In this document: in pieces, positions 53,584-64,000 of the stretch | Layout: each line of letters starts with the position of its first letter | How positions within the stretch are numbered: the stretch's first letter is position 1 | Assembly: GCF_018139145.2 (NCBI RefSeq) | Contig: NC_059471.1 | Coordinates: forward strand, 98,024,914 to 98,088,913 | DNA length: 64,000 bases | From: Gymnogyps californianus | Lineage: Eukaryota > Chordata > Aves > Accipitriformes > Cathartidae | Direction: 5' to 3' | Translations under genes and position numbers: made by a program | Notes under the pieces: model-generated | Databases searched by the model: none | What the model saw: only the letters and a program-made list of their open reading frames with translations | Told to the model about the DNA's origin: nothing

Positions 53584-55408
53584 GTAAGCGCAGGAGTTTG
53601 TATATCAGCATCCAGCAGTTGTATCGGGTGTAAAATCAAGCCATCTGAAATTAGCCTGTGCTGCTAAGTAACATTTTTCATAGGCAGCTTGCTTCATTAT
53701 CAAGAAATACTGAACATTAAGTGAATATTATGCTCATAGGTGTAAAGCTATGTGCAGAGGTAAAACAATTCAGTACAGGATCATGAAAGACATGATGGAC
53801 ACAGCAAATTAAGACACTTTCAGTGTCGGTCGTGTCAGAAGGAGGGAGGGGAGAGATTGGAGCGCCAGTGATTTGTGTTTCTCTTAGCCATGGTAGCACA
53901 GTCACATGCAGATCTGCTTTCCCAGCAGCGCTGCTTTTTGAGCAGCTCAAAACTAACATTTTTCTGAATCTGATCAGCAATTACTGTAGCTTTTTTTCCC
54001 TTTCTTGAGTTGGTGAAAAGCAGATTTAATTTTGGATTTAAACCATTCAGCAGCTCAAAGGGAGCAGCCCCATTCTCTCTCTAGCAGAGAATCAGGGACT
54101 GAAGCTATGTAGCTGCTTTCCAATTGTGTATGTGTGCCCCTCACTCTGTTGTGTATGTGACATCAGGAAAAATAAAGTGGCGTTAAGAACATCGCTAAAG
54201 GATTACATTACAAAAGATATAATCAATTTTCATTCTCCAAGTTAAATGAACTCAAAAAATAAGCCAATATTCAGAAGTAAAAGAGATTTTCTAAATGTTT
54301 AGTTAATCTAGTGTTGATAATGTAAGAAAGATTTACTTAAGTAAGTTTCTACAGCATCATCCTGTATAATCCTTGCTGTACAAAAGCTCAGAAATGTTGC
54401 TTATGCAGGTGCCTTCAGCTCCTCTGGCAAAGCAGGAGTATAAGAGCCACAGGGTCAGTCAGAGTGTCTCTCAGCTGTTTGCAGTACGACATGTATGGGC
54501 AGTACTCTACAAAACACAAAAAAAGGGTTCCTGCTGGGGGTGTTAGTGCCCGGGCAGGGTACAACAAGCTGTCATGACTCAGACCTTCTGGCTCCACCTC
54601 TGGTCCCTGAGGTATCCCCAGCGAGGTGGCTGTAGCAGAGCATTTCCAGTGGATGGAGGGGAAAAGGCCTGACTTTGCATCGGGGGGGGCTGAAGGCAGG
54701 CACCCCACCAAACTGAGCCCTTTGTCGCTGCCACACTGGAGCTCAGACTGTTTGCATGATCCCCCTTTGCTTTTCATGTGGACCTCCCCTGACACATTGC
54801 CCACAGTGTTGGTGGCATCACTTTCATATTACAGCTAAGTCATACCCTGCTTCATGTTTACACCTGACCAGCTTTTACTACCTGATGTTTACAACTTGCC
54901 ACCACTGTCAGGAGTCTGTTTCCACAGGGAAGCAGAGCAGCACAGCATCACCCCCTCAGAGGCTCCTCGGGGTGACCTTTAGAGGCATACCGGTCTGTTC
55001 AGCAACATTATGGCTGTACGTACAGATAGGTGCTAGGGACTAATATGTGAAGAGCGAGAAACCATTAGACTGTGAAGATTAGCATATTCTGCTTCTGATA
55101 GCAGGCCAAGGCCATAACCTACTTCACTAAGAAGCCCTTTGCTTAGAAGATTGATCCATGTTGGGCCTATTTATAGTAGAAGGCAATACACGCCTGATCT
55201 CACAGCTATTTTTGATATTTGACTGGGCAGATCAAATATCAAATGCAACCCTGGAGTGGCTGCATTGATTAGTTAGGGAAAAATATTTATGTATCTCTAT
55301 GCTTTTATGTATTTTTATATAGATGTATGTATGTATGTGTATGCATATATTTGTGTGGCATATAGAGATATATATACATGTTGTTTACCTTCTTATCCTT
55401 TGCTTTAG
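53584..55408 (+). other. Sequence between the two TFF-like exons (presumed intron)
   Basis: 1.8 kb without another trefoil or other recognisable exon; I searched by eye for WCF and GCC codon patterns. Its end is the ATGT/TA-rich simple repeat. Confidence 0.5.
55313..55380 (+). repeat. ATGT / TA-rich simple repeat before the trefoil exon
   Basis: Imperfect ATGT and TA units ending about 30 bp before the acceptor of the trefoil-like exon. Confidence 0.8.
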
Positions 55409-55566
55409 ATAGATAGACTGTAACTAATATGTGTTGTGCACCCAAAGCAAGGGAAAAACGTGGGTTTCTAGGCATCACAGAGGCATCACAATGCTTACAA
55501 CAGATGTGTTACTTTGACCCAACCATCCCAGATGTGCCCTGGTGCTTCAGACCTGTCTCCAGGCGG
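55409..55566 (+). pseudogene. Degenerate trefoil (P-domain) exon, TFF-like
   Basis: The frame through 55429-55551 reads MCCAPKARE, then RGFLGITEASQC, MCYFD and DVPWCFRP. This is clearly the trefoil pattern (compare NCGFPG, SQC, GCCFD and VPWCF in TFF1). Two of the six cysteines are lost: C2 is Arg and C5 is Tyr. The loop between C1 and C2 is also one residue short. The only acceptor with a pyrimidine tract (TTTGCTTTAG, ending 55408) joins the 53.5 kb exon in phase but then meets TAG at 55414-55416. No second trefoil domain or terminal EC-x-F exon was found. It could be a remnant of TFF1 or TFF2. A diverged functional gene spliced differently is less likely. The 3' border is uncertain. Confidence 0.65.
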
Positions 55567-55807
55567 TCAGTATCCACCAGAAGCAGTGCCAGTTCTCCTC
55601 AGTTTTTAATGACAGGCCTTTCTGTCCGTGGCTTTCTCCTGGACCTGGGCTACGCTGAGGGCTGAGCACTGGTGCATCGGCACTTTAAGAGCCATGCTGG
55701 ACCTTGCAGAATGGATCCCACGGTCAACTAAATATCACATCACCTGCAGCTCTGTTGCTCTCCGGTTGATAGCACAATGCCATGGGTTGAAGGAAAGCAG
55801 TATCCTG

Positions 55808-55912
55808 TATAGGGACATGGTTTAGTGGTGGACTTGGCAGTATTAGGTTTACTGTTCGACTCGATCATCTTAAGGGTCTTTTCCAACCCACATGATTCTC
55901 TGATCCTACGAT
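55808..55912 (+). mobile_element. CR1 LINE 3' fragment, about 105 bp
   Basis: GGGACATGGTTTAGTGGTGG through TTTTCCAACCC and a mutated ATGATTCTCTGATCCTACGAT end, the signature of a CR1 3' terminus. It lies about 250 bp downstream of the trefoil-like exon. Confidence 0.9.
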
Positions 55913-58640
55913 ACAGATATACGGCTGGCTACCTGCCAACGTGCACAGCAGCAAGGGCAGGTATGGCCCTGAGGTGAACAGGGGGCCAAGGAGAGGCTGC
56001 TCCTTCCCCTCCCCTCTACTGACGCCGGGGCCCTGTGACATGCAACCTTCAGGTCCTGCCAAGGAGACAGCCTGTGGTCTGGTGCAACCTCGGTGTCTGA
56101 CCTACCAGGGCTGCGGCATGGGAGGAGGCACTTGGGAATACTGGGGAGGCAAACACCACTGTGTGCTGATAGCAGAGATCTTCTCCTCCAAGCAAGCACA
56201 AGTGGGGAGCAAGAACAAGTGCTAGGAGGAGCTCAGGGTTATCCATGTACTGGCCCGAGCCAAAGGGAAACAATTCTATCTATCTTGAGGCCATTAAGTA
56301 CACGAACTAACTAGAAACAATTGATTTCTTTCTCTTGCAGCAAGCTGGAGCACTGTGGGGTGGCTCAGGCATGGGTGTGCTCAGCTGGTGGTGGAGGGAG
56401 GGAGGGGAAGGGGGAAACAGGAGGATGACCCTCCAGGCAACCCTGGTGCCCAGATTACAGGAACCGTTTAAACAAGCAGCATGGGGTCACCTGTGCGCAG
56501 AAACCATGACCGGGAAGAGAGGCTGAGGGCTGGATTGGGTCGCTCACACCTGGGTGTTGGGTGCCCTATAGCAAGCCCCCCAGGTCCCTGGGGGGCAGTG
56601 TGTGTGCTACCGACCAGCACCCAGGAGCGTTGCAGACGCCATGGGGTAGTGCAGCTGGCACTAGGGGTGCAGACAACCAAATCGAGCCCTTATGCAAAGC
56701 TCTCAGGGACTCTGGCATGTCCAAACCCACAAGCAAGCACCATCAGGGTCATTTCCCCAGCGCAACCCACAGAGTGGGGTTTCTGCTTAAGGAGACCCTT
56801 CTACCAGGGTCTGCACTTAGGCAGCTGGGGTAGGAGGCTCCTGTCAAAAGAGGGGCAAGTGGTTTCCCTTGCAGAGAGGAGCCGAAGCCCCGCTGGGTCG
56901 GTGAGGACAGCTGGGGAGAGCTGGGCTGGTGGCAGTGGGGCAGAGAGGGGCTTGGAGCACGCAGGGGCCCCCATTGCCAGCAGCTGCAAGCAGCTAGCAG
57001 CCTTTCTGCAGGGGACCACCACCACTGTCCCTCCTCTTCCTCCCTCTGCACAGCCGGTCCATATGCCAGAAGAGGGAGTGCAAAGCCCACTCACAAAGCA
57101 GGGCACAGCGCTTTGGATGATCAGCGCTTCCGAGGTTCCAATGTGCTCAATTTATAAAGAAAAAATAAAGACCTCTATCTCCGGTAATTCGTCCCTTCAT
57201 ATTTCCTGTCCCAATATTGCTGAAGAAGATAAAAGATAAAACGGGGTTTGCGATTGTCAGCCCTTCCCCTGCAGCCCTGCGGGCTGGCAGGGCAGGAGTG
57301 GCTCTCCGGAGCTGCCGCAGCTCTCCCGGGTCAGGGACGGCCCCAGGTCCAGGGCTGCGGGCAGGCAGGGACAGGCAGGGAGGCTCCAGCCATGGCTGCT
57401 GCAGCTTCTGCCCTCCCTGTGGCTCAGTTAAAGCTGAACTTCTGCCGCTTTACCCATGGGCACTTGTGTTTTCATGGGAAGTGGGGAAAAAGGGCTCAGA
57501 CAGCACAAGGAGCAAACGGATCTGCTGACAGCCCCAAAGGCTGGGAGCCTGCGGTCCTGGCTGTGCTCTCTGACGGGCAGCAAGGTGTTGGTTGCAGGCA
57601 AAGGCTGGGGCAGCAGAGCTGTGGGCTGGGCGCAGGGTTAAACCTGCCGAATGCAAACACTGTGACCCCATCTCTCTCTGTCTCCGGCAAGGATCTTGCA
57701 TTTCAGAGGGGGCTTGCTCCCATGGCTTCAACTCTGAATAATTACCCTACAGCCTGTGGAAGAGGATTTCAAAAACAGTTGTGGTAACTTTAAGGCCCAG
57801 GAGGCTTGTTATGGAGGACTGGAGAGGAAAGACATCTTCTAAGTTTAACTGAATGGGAAGGGGGTGAGGCAAAGGACCTGCTGAAATCCGCTTTCCTTGT
57901 GCTCCTTTCTTGCAGATGGGGCTTGCTGCCTATGTCCTCTGAGCAAACTGGGTGAAGTCAGACCCCGAGGGGAAAGGCTAGCACCCCAAGCTCGGGGGCA
58001 GAGGGCTGATCCAGCATGTGCAACCTTGTTTCTTCAGGAGTGAGCACTGACCCAGCGTCAACAGAGGGGCTCAGGACACCCCTCCTGCCTCCTGGCTTGT
58101 GAAGGCAGGTGGAAAGGTGACTGGCCATGTAAGTCTGCGGCTGCTGTTGCCTTTCCCTGGACACCAGTCCATGGTGCATCAGATTAAAAGCCACCAGCCC
58201 AAGCAGGAACAAGCCAGCAACATTAGCATAAGCCTTCTGCTGGGCTGTTTTCCCCAGTGGCAAGGTGCAGTCACATCAGGGCCTCTGAAGCCATCACTGG
58301 CCCACCCTGAGCTTCAGGTGACATAGTCAGAGGGGTAACCTGTAGTGCAACCGGGAACCTGAAGCTGTTAAAGCAAGTATTCACTACGGCATGTATATTT
58401 TTTATTTTAAAATGTTTATAAAGGTAAAAGGATACTAAATTATTTCCTTCTCCTAAATCTCATCCTCCTTCCAGCTGTGTCATGGGAGAGTAATGAGTTC
58501 AAGACAGGAATGGCGCAAATGTTAGTGTAACAAAGCACAGGATTTAAAGCACATCTGCTTTTTAGAGGTCTATATGCCCAGAGTCACTTTGATTTAACCA
58601 ACTAAGATGAGAAAGAAAGAAAACAAAGGAAAGAGAGAGA
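55913..58640. other. GC-rich sequence with chance ORFs, no gene recognised
   Basis: Contains the longest ORF of the window (56481-57239, 252 codons, plus strand) and several overlapping ORFs on both strands. Composition is Gly/Pro/Ser-rich without domain, signal peptide or conserved motif. I found no sign of a second trefoil exon with WCF or GCC. Confidence 0.5.
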
Positions 58641-58645
58641 GAAAT
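58608..58645 (+). repeat. Purine-rich (GAAA/GA)n stretch
   Basis: Nearly pure A/G simple sequence immediately upstream of the forkhead/TATA-like elements. Confidence 0.75.
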
Positions 58646-58659
58646 AAACAATATTTAAG
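58644..58659 (+). promoter_or_regulatory. Forkhead-like site followed by a TATA variant
   Basis: ATAAACA (TGTTTAT on the other strand) at 58644-58650, then TATTTAAG at 58652-58659. An ATG opening a signal-peptide-like ORF follows 82 nt after the TATA variant, resembling the arrangement at 53.4 kb. Confidence 0.3.
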
Positions 58660-58733
58660 GGTTTATTTTCTCCCCATCAGTCCTACAGATAGATGACTCA
58701 TTTCTATATCATAGAGGAACATAGAGATGACAG

Positions 58734-58857
58734 ATGGAGCATATAAAGCTGTTTGTTCTCATCCTGTCCTCATCCACCCATTTTGCTACGACCACAGCAC
58801 AGGAATTGGTCTCTTCAAGGACGCACATAAATTTGTGTTCTTTCTTTCTGTTAAAAG
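58734..58857 (+). CDS. Possible secretory first exon (TFF-like), speculative
   Basis: ATG at 58734 encodes MEHIKLFVLILSSS then THFATTTAQE: a basic residue, a hydrophobic core and a TTA|Q-like cleavage site. It resembles TFF signal peptides in layout. A possible donor AAAAG|GTGAAG at 58857/58858 is phase 1, like the 53.5 kb exon, although the exon would be longer than usual for a TFF. The open frame itself continues to 58925. No trefoil exon was found in the remaining 5 kb, so this may be chance. Confidence 0.2.
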
Positions 58858-58925
58858 GTGAAGTGAATGAGGTCAGGCCAGTAGCAGAAAGTCCTCTTGG
58901 CACTAGAGTGACCCACCTAATGTGA

Positions 58926-61900
58926 ATAGGAACCAAACGTTTGTGCCGAGCTGAAGCCCTGACCCTGGGGCCACCTAAAGCCAGTGAAGCTCACCTTCCC
59001 AGCTCCCTCCGTGGCCAGACAGGCTCTTTCAGAAGGGGAGCAAGCCTCATTGCCAAGGTTACCCTTTGCAGGACCTCCCAGCTGTCCTGATGGCATCTCC
59101 CACTTGAAGTCTATTTGAAAGCTATTTTTTCAGGAGCATTTTAGCTGAGGGTATCTCATCAGGGTCACTACTTCACACCATCTGCAGGTCTGCATTTCCC
59201 AAGGGCCAAGAATAGGGACCATTTGTTTTGAACATTGAAAATCTCTGAGACTAAAGTAAGAGCAAAAAATTCACCAAATTAGACCTTAAAGTAGCAATCA
59301 TTTTGTTACATCACACAGTTAAAATGGCCAAGTTTAGTTACAGCATGGGAAGAAACCTCTGACTGAAAATTTCTGACCAGCATGTTGGCTCCCATAACTG
59401 AGTAGGGAATGATCTAATCAAAGTTTGTATAAAGCTACACTTAGGAATGGCAAACAAAGCATTTATTAAATAACAGTTATTCTGAATAGATCCCAACACA
59501 AACATCGGGGTTGTATAGGTGGCAACAAATAATTTGAATTAAATTATTGGCAGAACTTTTTCTTACTGCTAATGTAGTTTCACTAAGTAAAGGTATTTTA
59601 AAGGGACAAAGGAACTGAGCCAGGGATTTACCTCCAGTCCAGGCTAGAGGAGAGAATGAGGGGAAAAACCCCAACCCTGAAACCTTCAGGTGAAGGCACC
59701 TGACCAGAGCTCCCAACTTCCGAGGCTTCGTTCTGACTCACATAGTTCCCCTCTCAGTTTCTCCCCTTGCAGGTGGCCCTTCTTAATGCAAACAATTAAA
59801 TGGGCATTAGGAGATAGTGGCTGATTCTATTGCCTAATGAGAAGGATATTTGGCAGGAAGGTAGGGGCACCTGGCTTGTTGTTCAGAAATCAGACCCTTT
59901 CTTATAGGGGCCTCATGTTCTCCACATTTCTAAAGCTCTCCTTTGTTATTGAGGAGATGAATAAAGAGGTTTTGAACCTCTCCAAACAAAGGCCAGCCAG
60001 CCCGAGATGAAAACCCAGAAACAGCATTTGTGGAACAGAGTAACAGTGGGTTCCAGCAACCAGAAACTCATCATCTAGTTTATACGTAATTAAACCTTGC
60101 TGGCCCTCCCGTCAGCAATGGGTGCTGCCATTGCAAAGCTCTTGGCTGCAAAGTGCTGTGTGCCTGTGCTCTGCACCGGTAACCGGCTCAGGATGCGACA
60201 CAGCGGGTCTCTAAGGGTGCAGGGGGGGAACATTTGCCACCAAGGAAGTGTTTTCAGTGGGGCAGGACTGGTGAGAGGGCTGGGCTGCTTTCCATTACCT
60301 GCGTGGCATGAACATGCCTGTAACGGCTGGGCAAGAGCCTGTTCCTGCTTTGGGAAAACTGGTTTCACTTTGGGAGAAAAGCAGTCTTTGATCTCTGGCT
60401 GGTGAAATGAGAAATGCCATGGACTCAGCCTGAAGACTGTCAGGTTTGCATGAAGTTCATCAATGGCAAAGCCTGCCCTCGGCGCACACGTTGCTTCACA
60501 TGTTGTTGCTGAAAAAGGCCATCCAGAAGCCTCGGTGGCTGTTAACAACAGTCACTGAATCTCACCAGCACTCCTTGTCTAGCCTGGATGTGGTTAATGT
60601 GCCCTCGCCTATGAGCAAGGTGCAGCTGAGAGCTGTAATGCAGGCACCACAGGTCCTGGGGACCAACAGGAGAAAGTCGGGGATGGATGGGGCTCTGTGC
60701 ACAGCTGATCCCAGCAGCATTGTCCGCACCACCTACAACGATGTCCTCCTTCAGCCCAGGGTGCAGGTCACCCCCAGCATCCATATCTCATGGTGTAGCC
60801 CCAGGGAAGCAGCAGCCCCTGAACTCCCCAACAGCCTGCTACGGAGCTAGAGCCGAGCCAGGCTGCAGCATGGGCTGTCAGGAAACAGCTACCTGTTGCG
60901 TGACTGCCAGGGCGGCCAAATGTCACCGGAGGTGACGGAGTGTCCAGGATGGTCTGGTGCTGTGTCTCAGTATTTATCGTCACCCTTCGAGAGGGATCTG
61001 TGATGTTACCGGACAGTGATGCCTGGTGGGATGGTTTACTGCCCTTTTGGTTAACCAAAACCACAGATGCAGCCCCTTCCTTCAGAAAAGGTAAAAGCCC
61101 ACAGGACATCTCCGATTCTCCCACCGAAACCTCTCCCGGAGCGGCATGAGTTAGCGCTGACACCAGCATACCCCCAGCCCCCTCCCTTCCTCGGCCTCCC
61201 CGCACACCAGCATCCAGCTGTCTGAAACGGCGCCCGGCGTACTGCCTATTTCCTTTTTCTCTCTCTATTCTTATTTGTAGTCCCTTCATCATTAGTTCCC
61301 ACAGGACTATCAATAGCATATTTGTCTGACACAGACAGTTTCACTGCTATAAATTCTCCACAGCTCATTGAATAGAGACTTTTTAATTAGGTTTTAGAAT
61401 TTTTCCATTAGCAGAGAGACATTGAGAATTCAGGTCTCACTTCTGAAAAGCAAAATATGATAGAGAGGGAAGCTGCTTGATTTACTGCAAAGTTAACATT
61501 TTCCTCTCTGTATTTATGGGCATGAATCAATTGCTGTTTTGCTACTGTGGACAGAAATGTTTTTGACAATTTACTGTGCTACAAATGAGAGATTTAATCC
61601 AGTGATCCAATGTGAGAGCCCCCTTGGGCTACTGTATTGTCTGTGTGACATATACAGAAAATGTGAACAATATCTTTTATCATCAAAATTTCATTGCTTT
61701 CGTATTTGCACCAAAACGGCCATATGTTCTCACTATTAAAGGGTTTTTCTGGCTTTAGCTCTCACTCTGCCTTGCAGATCTGAGATAGGGCCTTATATGA
61801 AAGGGGAAAAGATTGAGCTGGTGTCACCTCCTCGACAGGTGTGAAAGAGCAAAGCGGTGCTGCCTTTGGCCCTAGACACCAGCCTCCATGGTCACAAGAA

Positions 61901-64000
61901 GAGGGCAAGCATTCGCTTCTAGTATACTCCCAGCTGCTGAGTATTCCAGACTCAGGGAATTCATGAACCAGCTGTGATATTTTTGGTTTTTTAAAAGCCT
62001 GGACGGATTTTCCTTTCCAGGCATTGTTGCAAATGGCTTTTTGTTGAGCTGACAAAGAGCTTTCTTGCTTACTGTCTGTCCCATCCCAAAACACCTTCAG
62101 ATGGGGAAGAACTGTCATGGTCATGTTTTGCCAATGCAATCCTTGCGGGCATCAGGTTTCTGTATCAGTCTACTCCTCCTGACAAAACTTTGTGTTGAAA
62201 AAAATCCCAGCCAACTTTAACGAGCAATGTTTTAATCCTGCTGGGTACATTTGATCTAGTTCTTGCACCTCAGCTATAGTCCACTATGTTGCATCATCTT
62301 TTGTCGGGTTACACCGGGTAAGCAGGACGCAGCAAGGGCAGCCTCAGGTGCCATTTCATCTGCCATGGCATCCTTCATCCCAGCTGGAGACCACCAACAC
62401 GCTCATCTAGGCCTGAGCTAAAGACCTTTGTGGCTTCTGCAATGCTCTCACCTGCAGTAACATATTGTAAAAAACATAGTAAAGGAAAATGTTCTTATTA
62501 AGATTTTATAGTTTCGAGAGGAGGAAAAATTTTTTTTTCCTTTTCTGATTCTTGCCAAAACTTTACAGTTCACTTCATATGCTCACTCTCTTTAAAATCC
62601 TTAAAAGGAAGGTTTTGAAGGAATTTTATAGTTAGCCTTCTTTTTTCTTTTGAAATTTCTACTTTTTTCTTTCTACTTTCTACCTTTTTCTATCATTATT
62701 TTAAGTCCTTTGAAGAATTTAACTATATAGAGAGACAGTTTTCCCCTGAAGTAGCTCTCCCATTAACCCTCATATACTCTTGCTAACATTAGAGCTTAAT
62801 ATTTCTCTATTTTTAACCACGTTTAATTGGTACAGGAGAAACACTTTGTGGCCAGTATTTCCTCCACTCACTGTCATTAATGAAAAGAGCAATAACTGAA
62901 ACTTGCTAAAAGCAGCAATTGACTCCACTCTGCCACCACTGTAGGTAATTTTTGCTAGCAGCTCAGCTGAGCCAGTCCAGGTCACTTTCTGCCCTCTAAT
63001 TTTTTTACAGACCCTGCCACACTGTGCCTCCCTCTGAGCCTTCTCCGGTCCTCACCATTATTTGGAGACAGCAGTTTAGGCAGTATCTTTTTGCTACCTG
63101 CTTTTGAAACGGCTCGGGCAAAACTTCTCTGAAATGACCTTTTCCTCCCACATGATGTCTTAGGCTCACTTCTTATTTCCTAGGTTTCCTGCTTCTCCTA
63201 TTTCAGGAATTTCTCATTTGTATTTATCTCTTTATCTATTTGTGCCAGAAATAACCTTACAGCCCTTTGCCTGCATTGCCTGGTTTTCAAAGTTTTGATC
63301 ACCCACTGTTCCCATAGTAGCAAATGAGAACTACGGATTTTTTTTTTTTTTCTCATATGTCCTAAATAATATTCAGTCCTTGACATGTAAGGTGAAAACC
63401 AGAGTTCACAATCTGCTCTAAGAAGCTGCAAGAAAACTGAAAGGGGAACATTTACCTTTAGTTTGCAGAATTAATGGCTGCTAACCCCTGCATGCTCCTA
63501 TTTATTGCTCTGACATTAATGAATGAATTATGCTAAAATGATACAATATGGGCAATATTTATTAGCTGTTCCATGCCATTGCCCTCAGCATGTCAGTGTT
63601 TGGAGCTGCCAACCAGTCTCGGTGCCTCCCTGTCCCCTGTCCTGGATGCAGGCGAGCGGTGTTGGCCTGCTCGTACCCCTTGCTGGCTGCACCATGGGTG
63701 ATGCAATTTCACTGCACCTGGGAGCATCTCTCCCTCCCTCCCTCCTGCCAGTCACCGTGGGAGGGAACCAACCCAGAAACCCTCCCCACTTCACAAGCCG
63801 TGCTAGATTTGGGTTATTCTTCTGGTAATTGCAACCAATCCGCAGGAGTGGGTTTGCTTTGTGTTTTGGTGAGTTTCAGAAGCATCTGTGAAACTCCACT
63901 GATCACAGCATTTTCCATTCTCCAAACTGGGACATTTTTACCACATTCAGTATTAAAACCAAACTAGATTATCTTGGTTTTGAGCTCGAAACTTTCACCA
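58926..64000. other. Intergenic sequence, no gene recognised
   Basis: Moderate GC with T/C-rich low-complexity sequence at 62639-62695. The largest ORFs (183 codons on the minus strand at 60768-61319; 152 codons at 60090-60548) have no recognisable domains. Codons for paired cysteines at 60150 and 60895 do not extend into trefoil motifs. Confidence 0.5.

Noticed and set aside
55941..56225. Cysteine-rich frame (CDMQPSGPAKETACG, then PRC and GC) as a possible second trefoil domain of TFF2.
   Set aside because: Some spacing resembles a trefoil, but GCCFD and WCF are absent, the C2-C3 loop is three residues short, and there is no splice context. Probably chance in GC-rich DNA.
60768..61319. 183-codon minus-strand ORF.
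   Set aside because: No recognisable motif, signal peptide or splice partners, and other frames are open as well.

Overview
The window is vertebrate nuclear DNA, almost certainly from a bird. It has widely spaced GT-AG exons, CR1 (chicken-repeat-1) LINE tails ending in the ATTCTATGAT-type terminus, and a solo LTR of a family I recognise from bird genomes. That LTR family suggests a non-galliform bird, but this is inference. Gene order matches the human 21q22.3 block UBASH3A - TMPRSS3 - TFF cluster, read in the opposite direction.

Layout: 773-23085 holds a complete UBASH3A on the minus strand, with 14 coding exons and 626 codons that join in frame. It encodes a T-cell UBA/SH3/2H-phosphodiesterase/histidine-phosphatase protein. 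After about 2.1 kb of non-coding DNA, TMPRSS3 runs on the plus strand (25190-42640, 13 proposed coding exons, 479 codons). It encodes a type II membrane serine protease with TM, LDLa, SRCR and S1 protease domains. The two genes are head-to-head, so the 2.1 kb gap may hold both promoters. Their functions (lymphocyte signalling; epithelial and hair-cell surface proteolysis) are otherwise unrelated.

Downstream of TMPRSS3, 43.3-53.4 kb has no gene I can recognise and carries one solo LTR (46.7-47.3 kb). At 53.5 kb a TATA box precedes a short signal-peptide exon with a good splice donor. At 55.4 kb lies a trefoil-domain exon with lost cysteines and an in-frame stop at its only good acceptor. I read this pair as a decayed or highly diverged trefoil factor gene where the TFF cluster is expected. 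A second forkhead-TATA-signal-peptide arrangement at 58.6-58.9 kb might be another TFF first exon, but no intact trefoil exon follows it. The rest, to 64 kb, is GC-variable sequence with chance ORFs.

All exon boundaries were placed by eye from splice sites, reading phase and remembered similarity to the human proteins; no alignment was run. I found no new biological system. The most unusual items are the degenerate trefoil locus, the altered calcium-loop residues in the TMPRSS3 LDLa domain, and a young CR1 insertion beside a TMPRSS3 splice acceptor.
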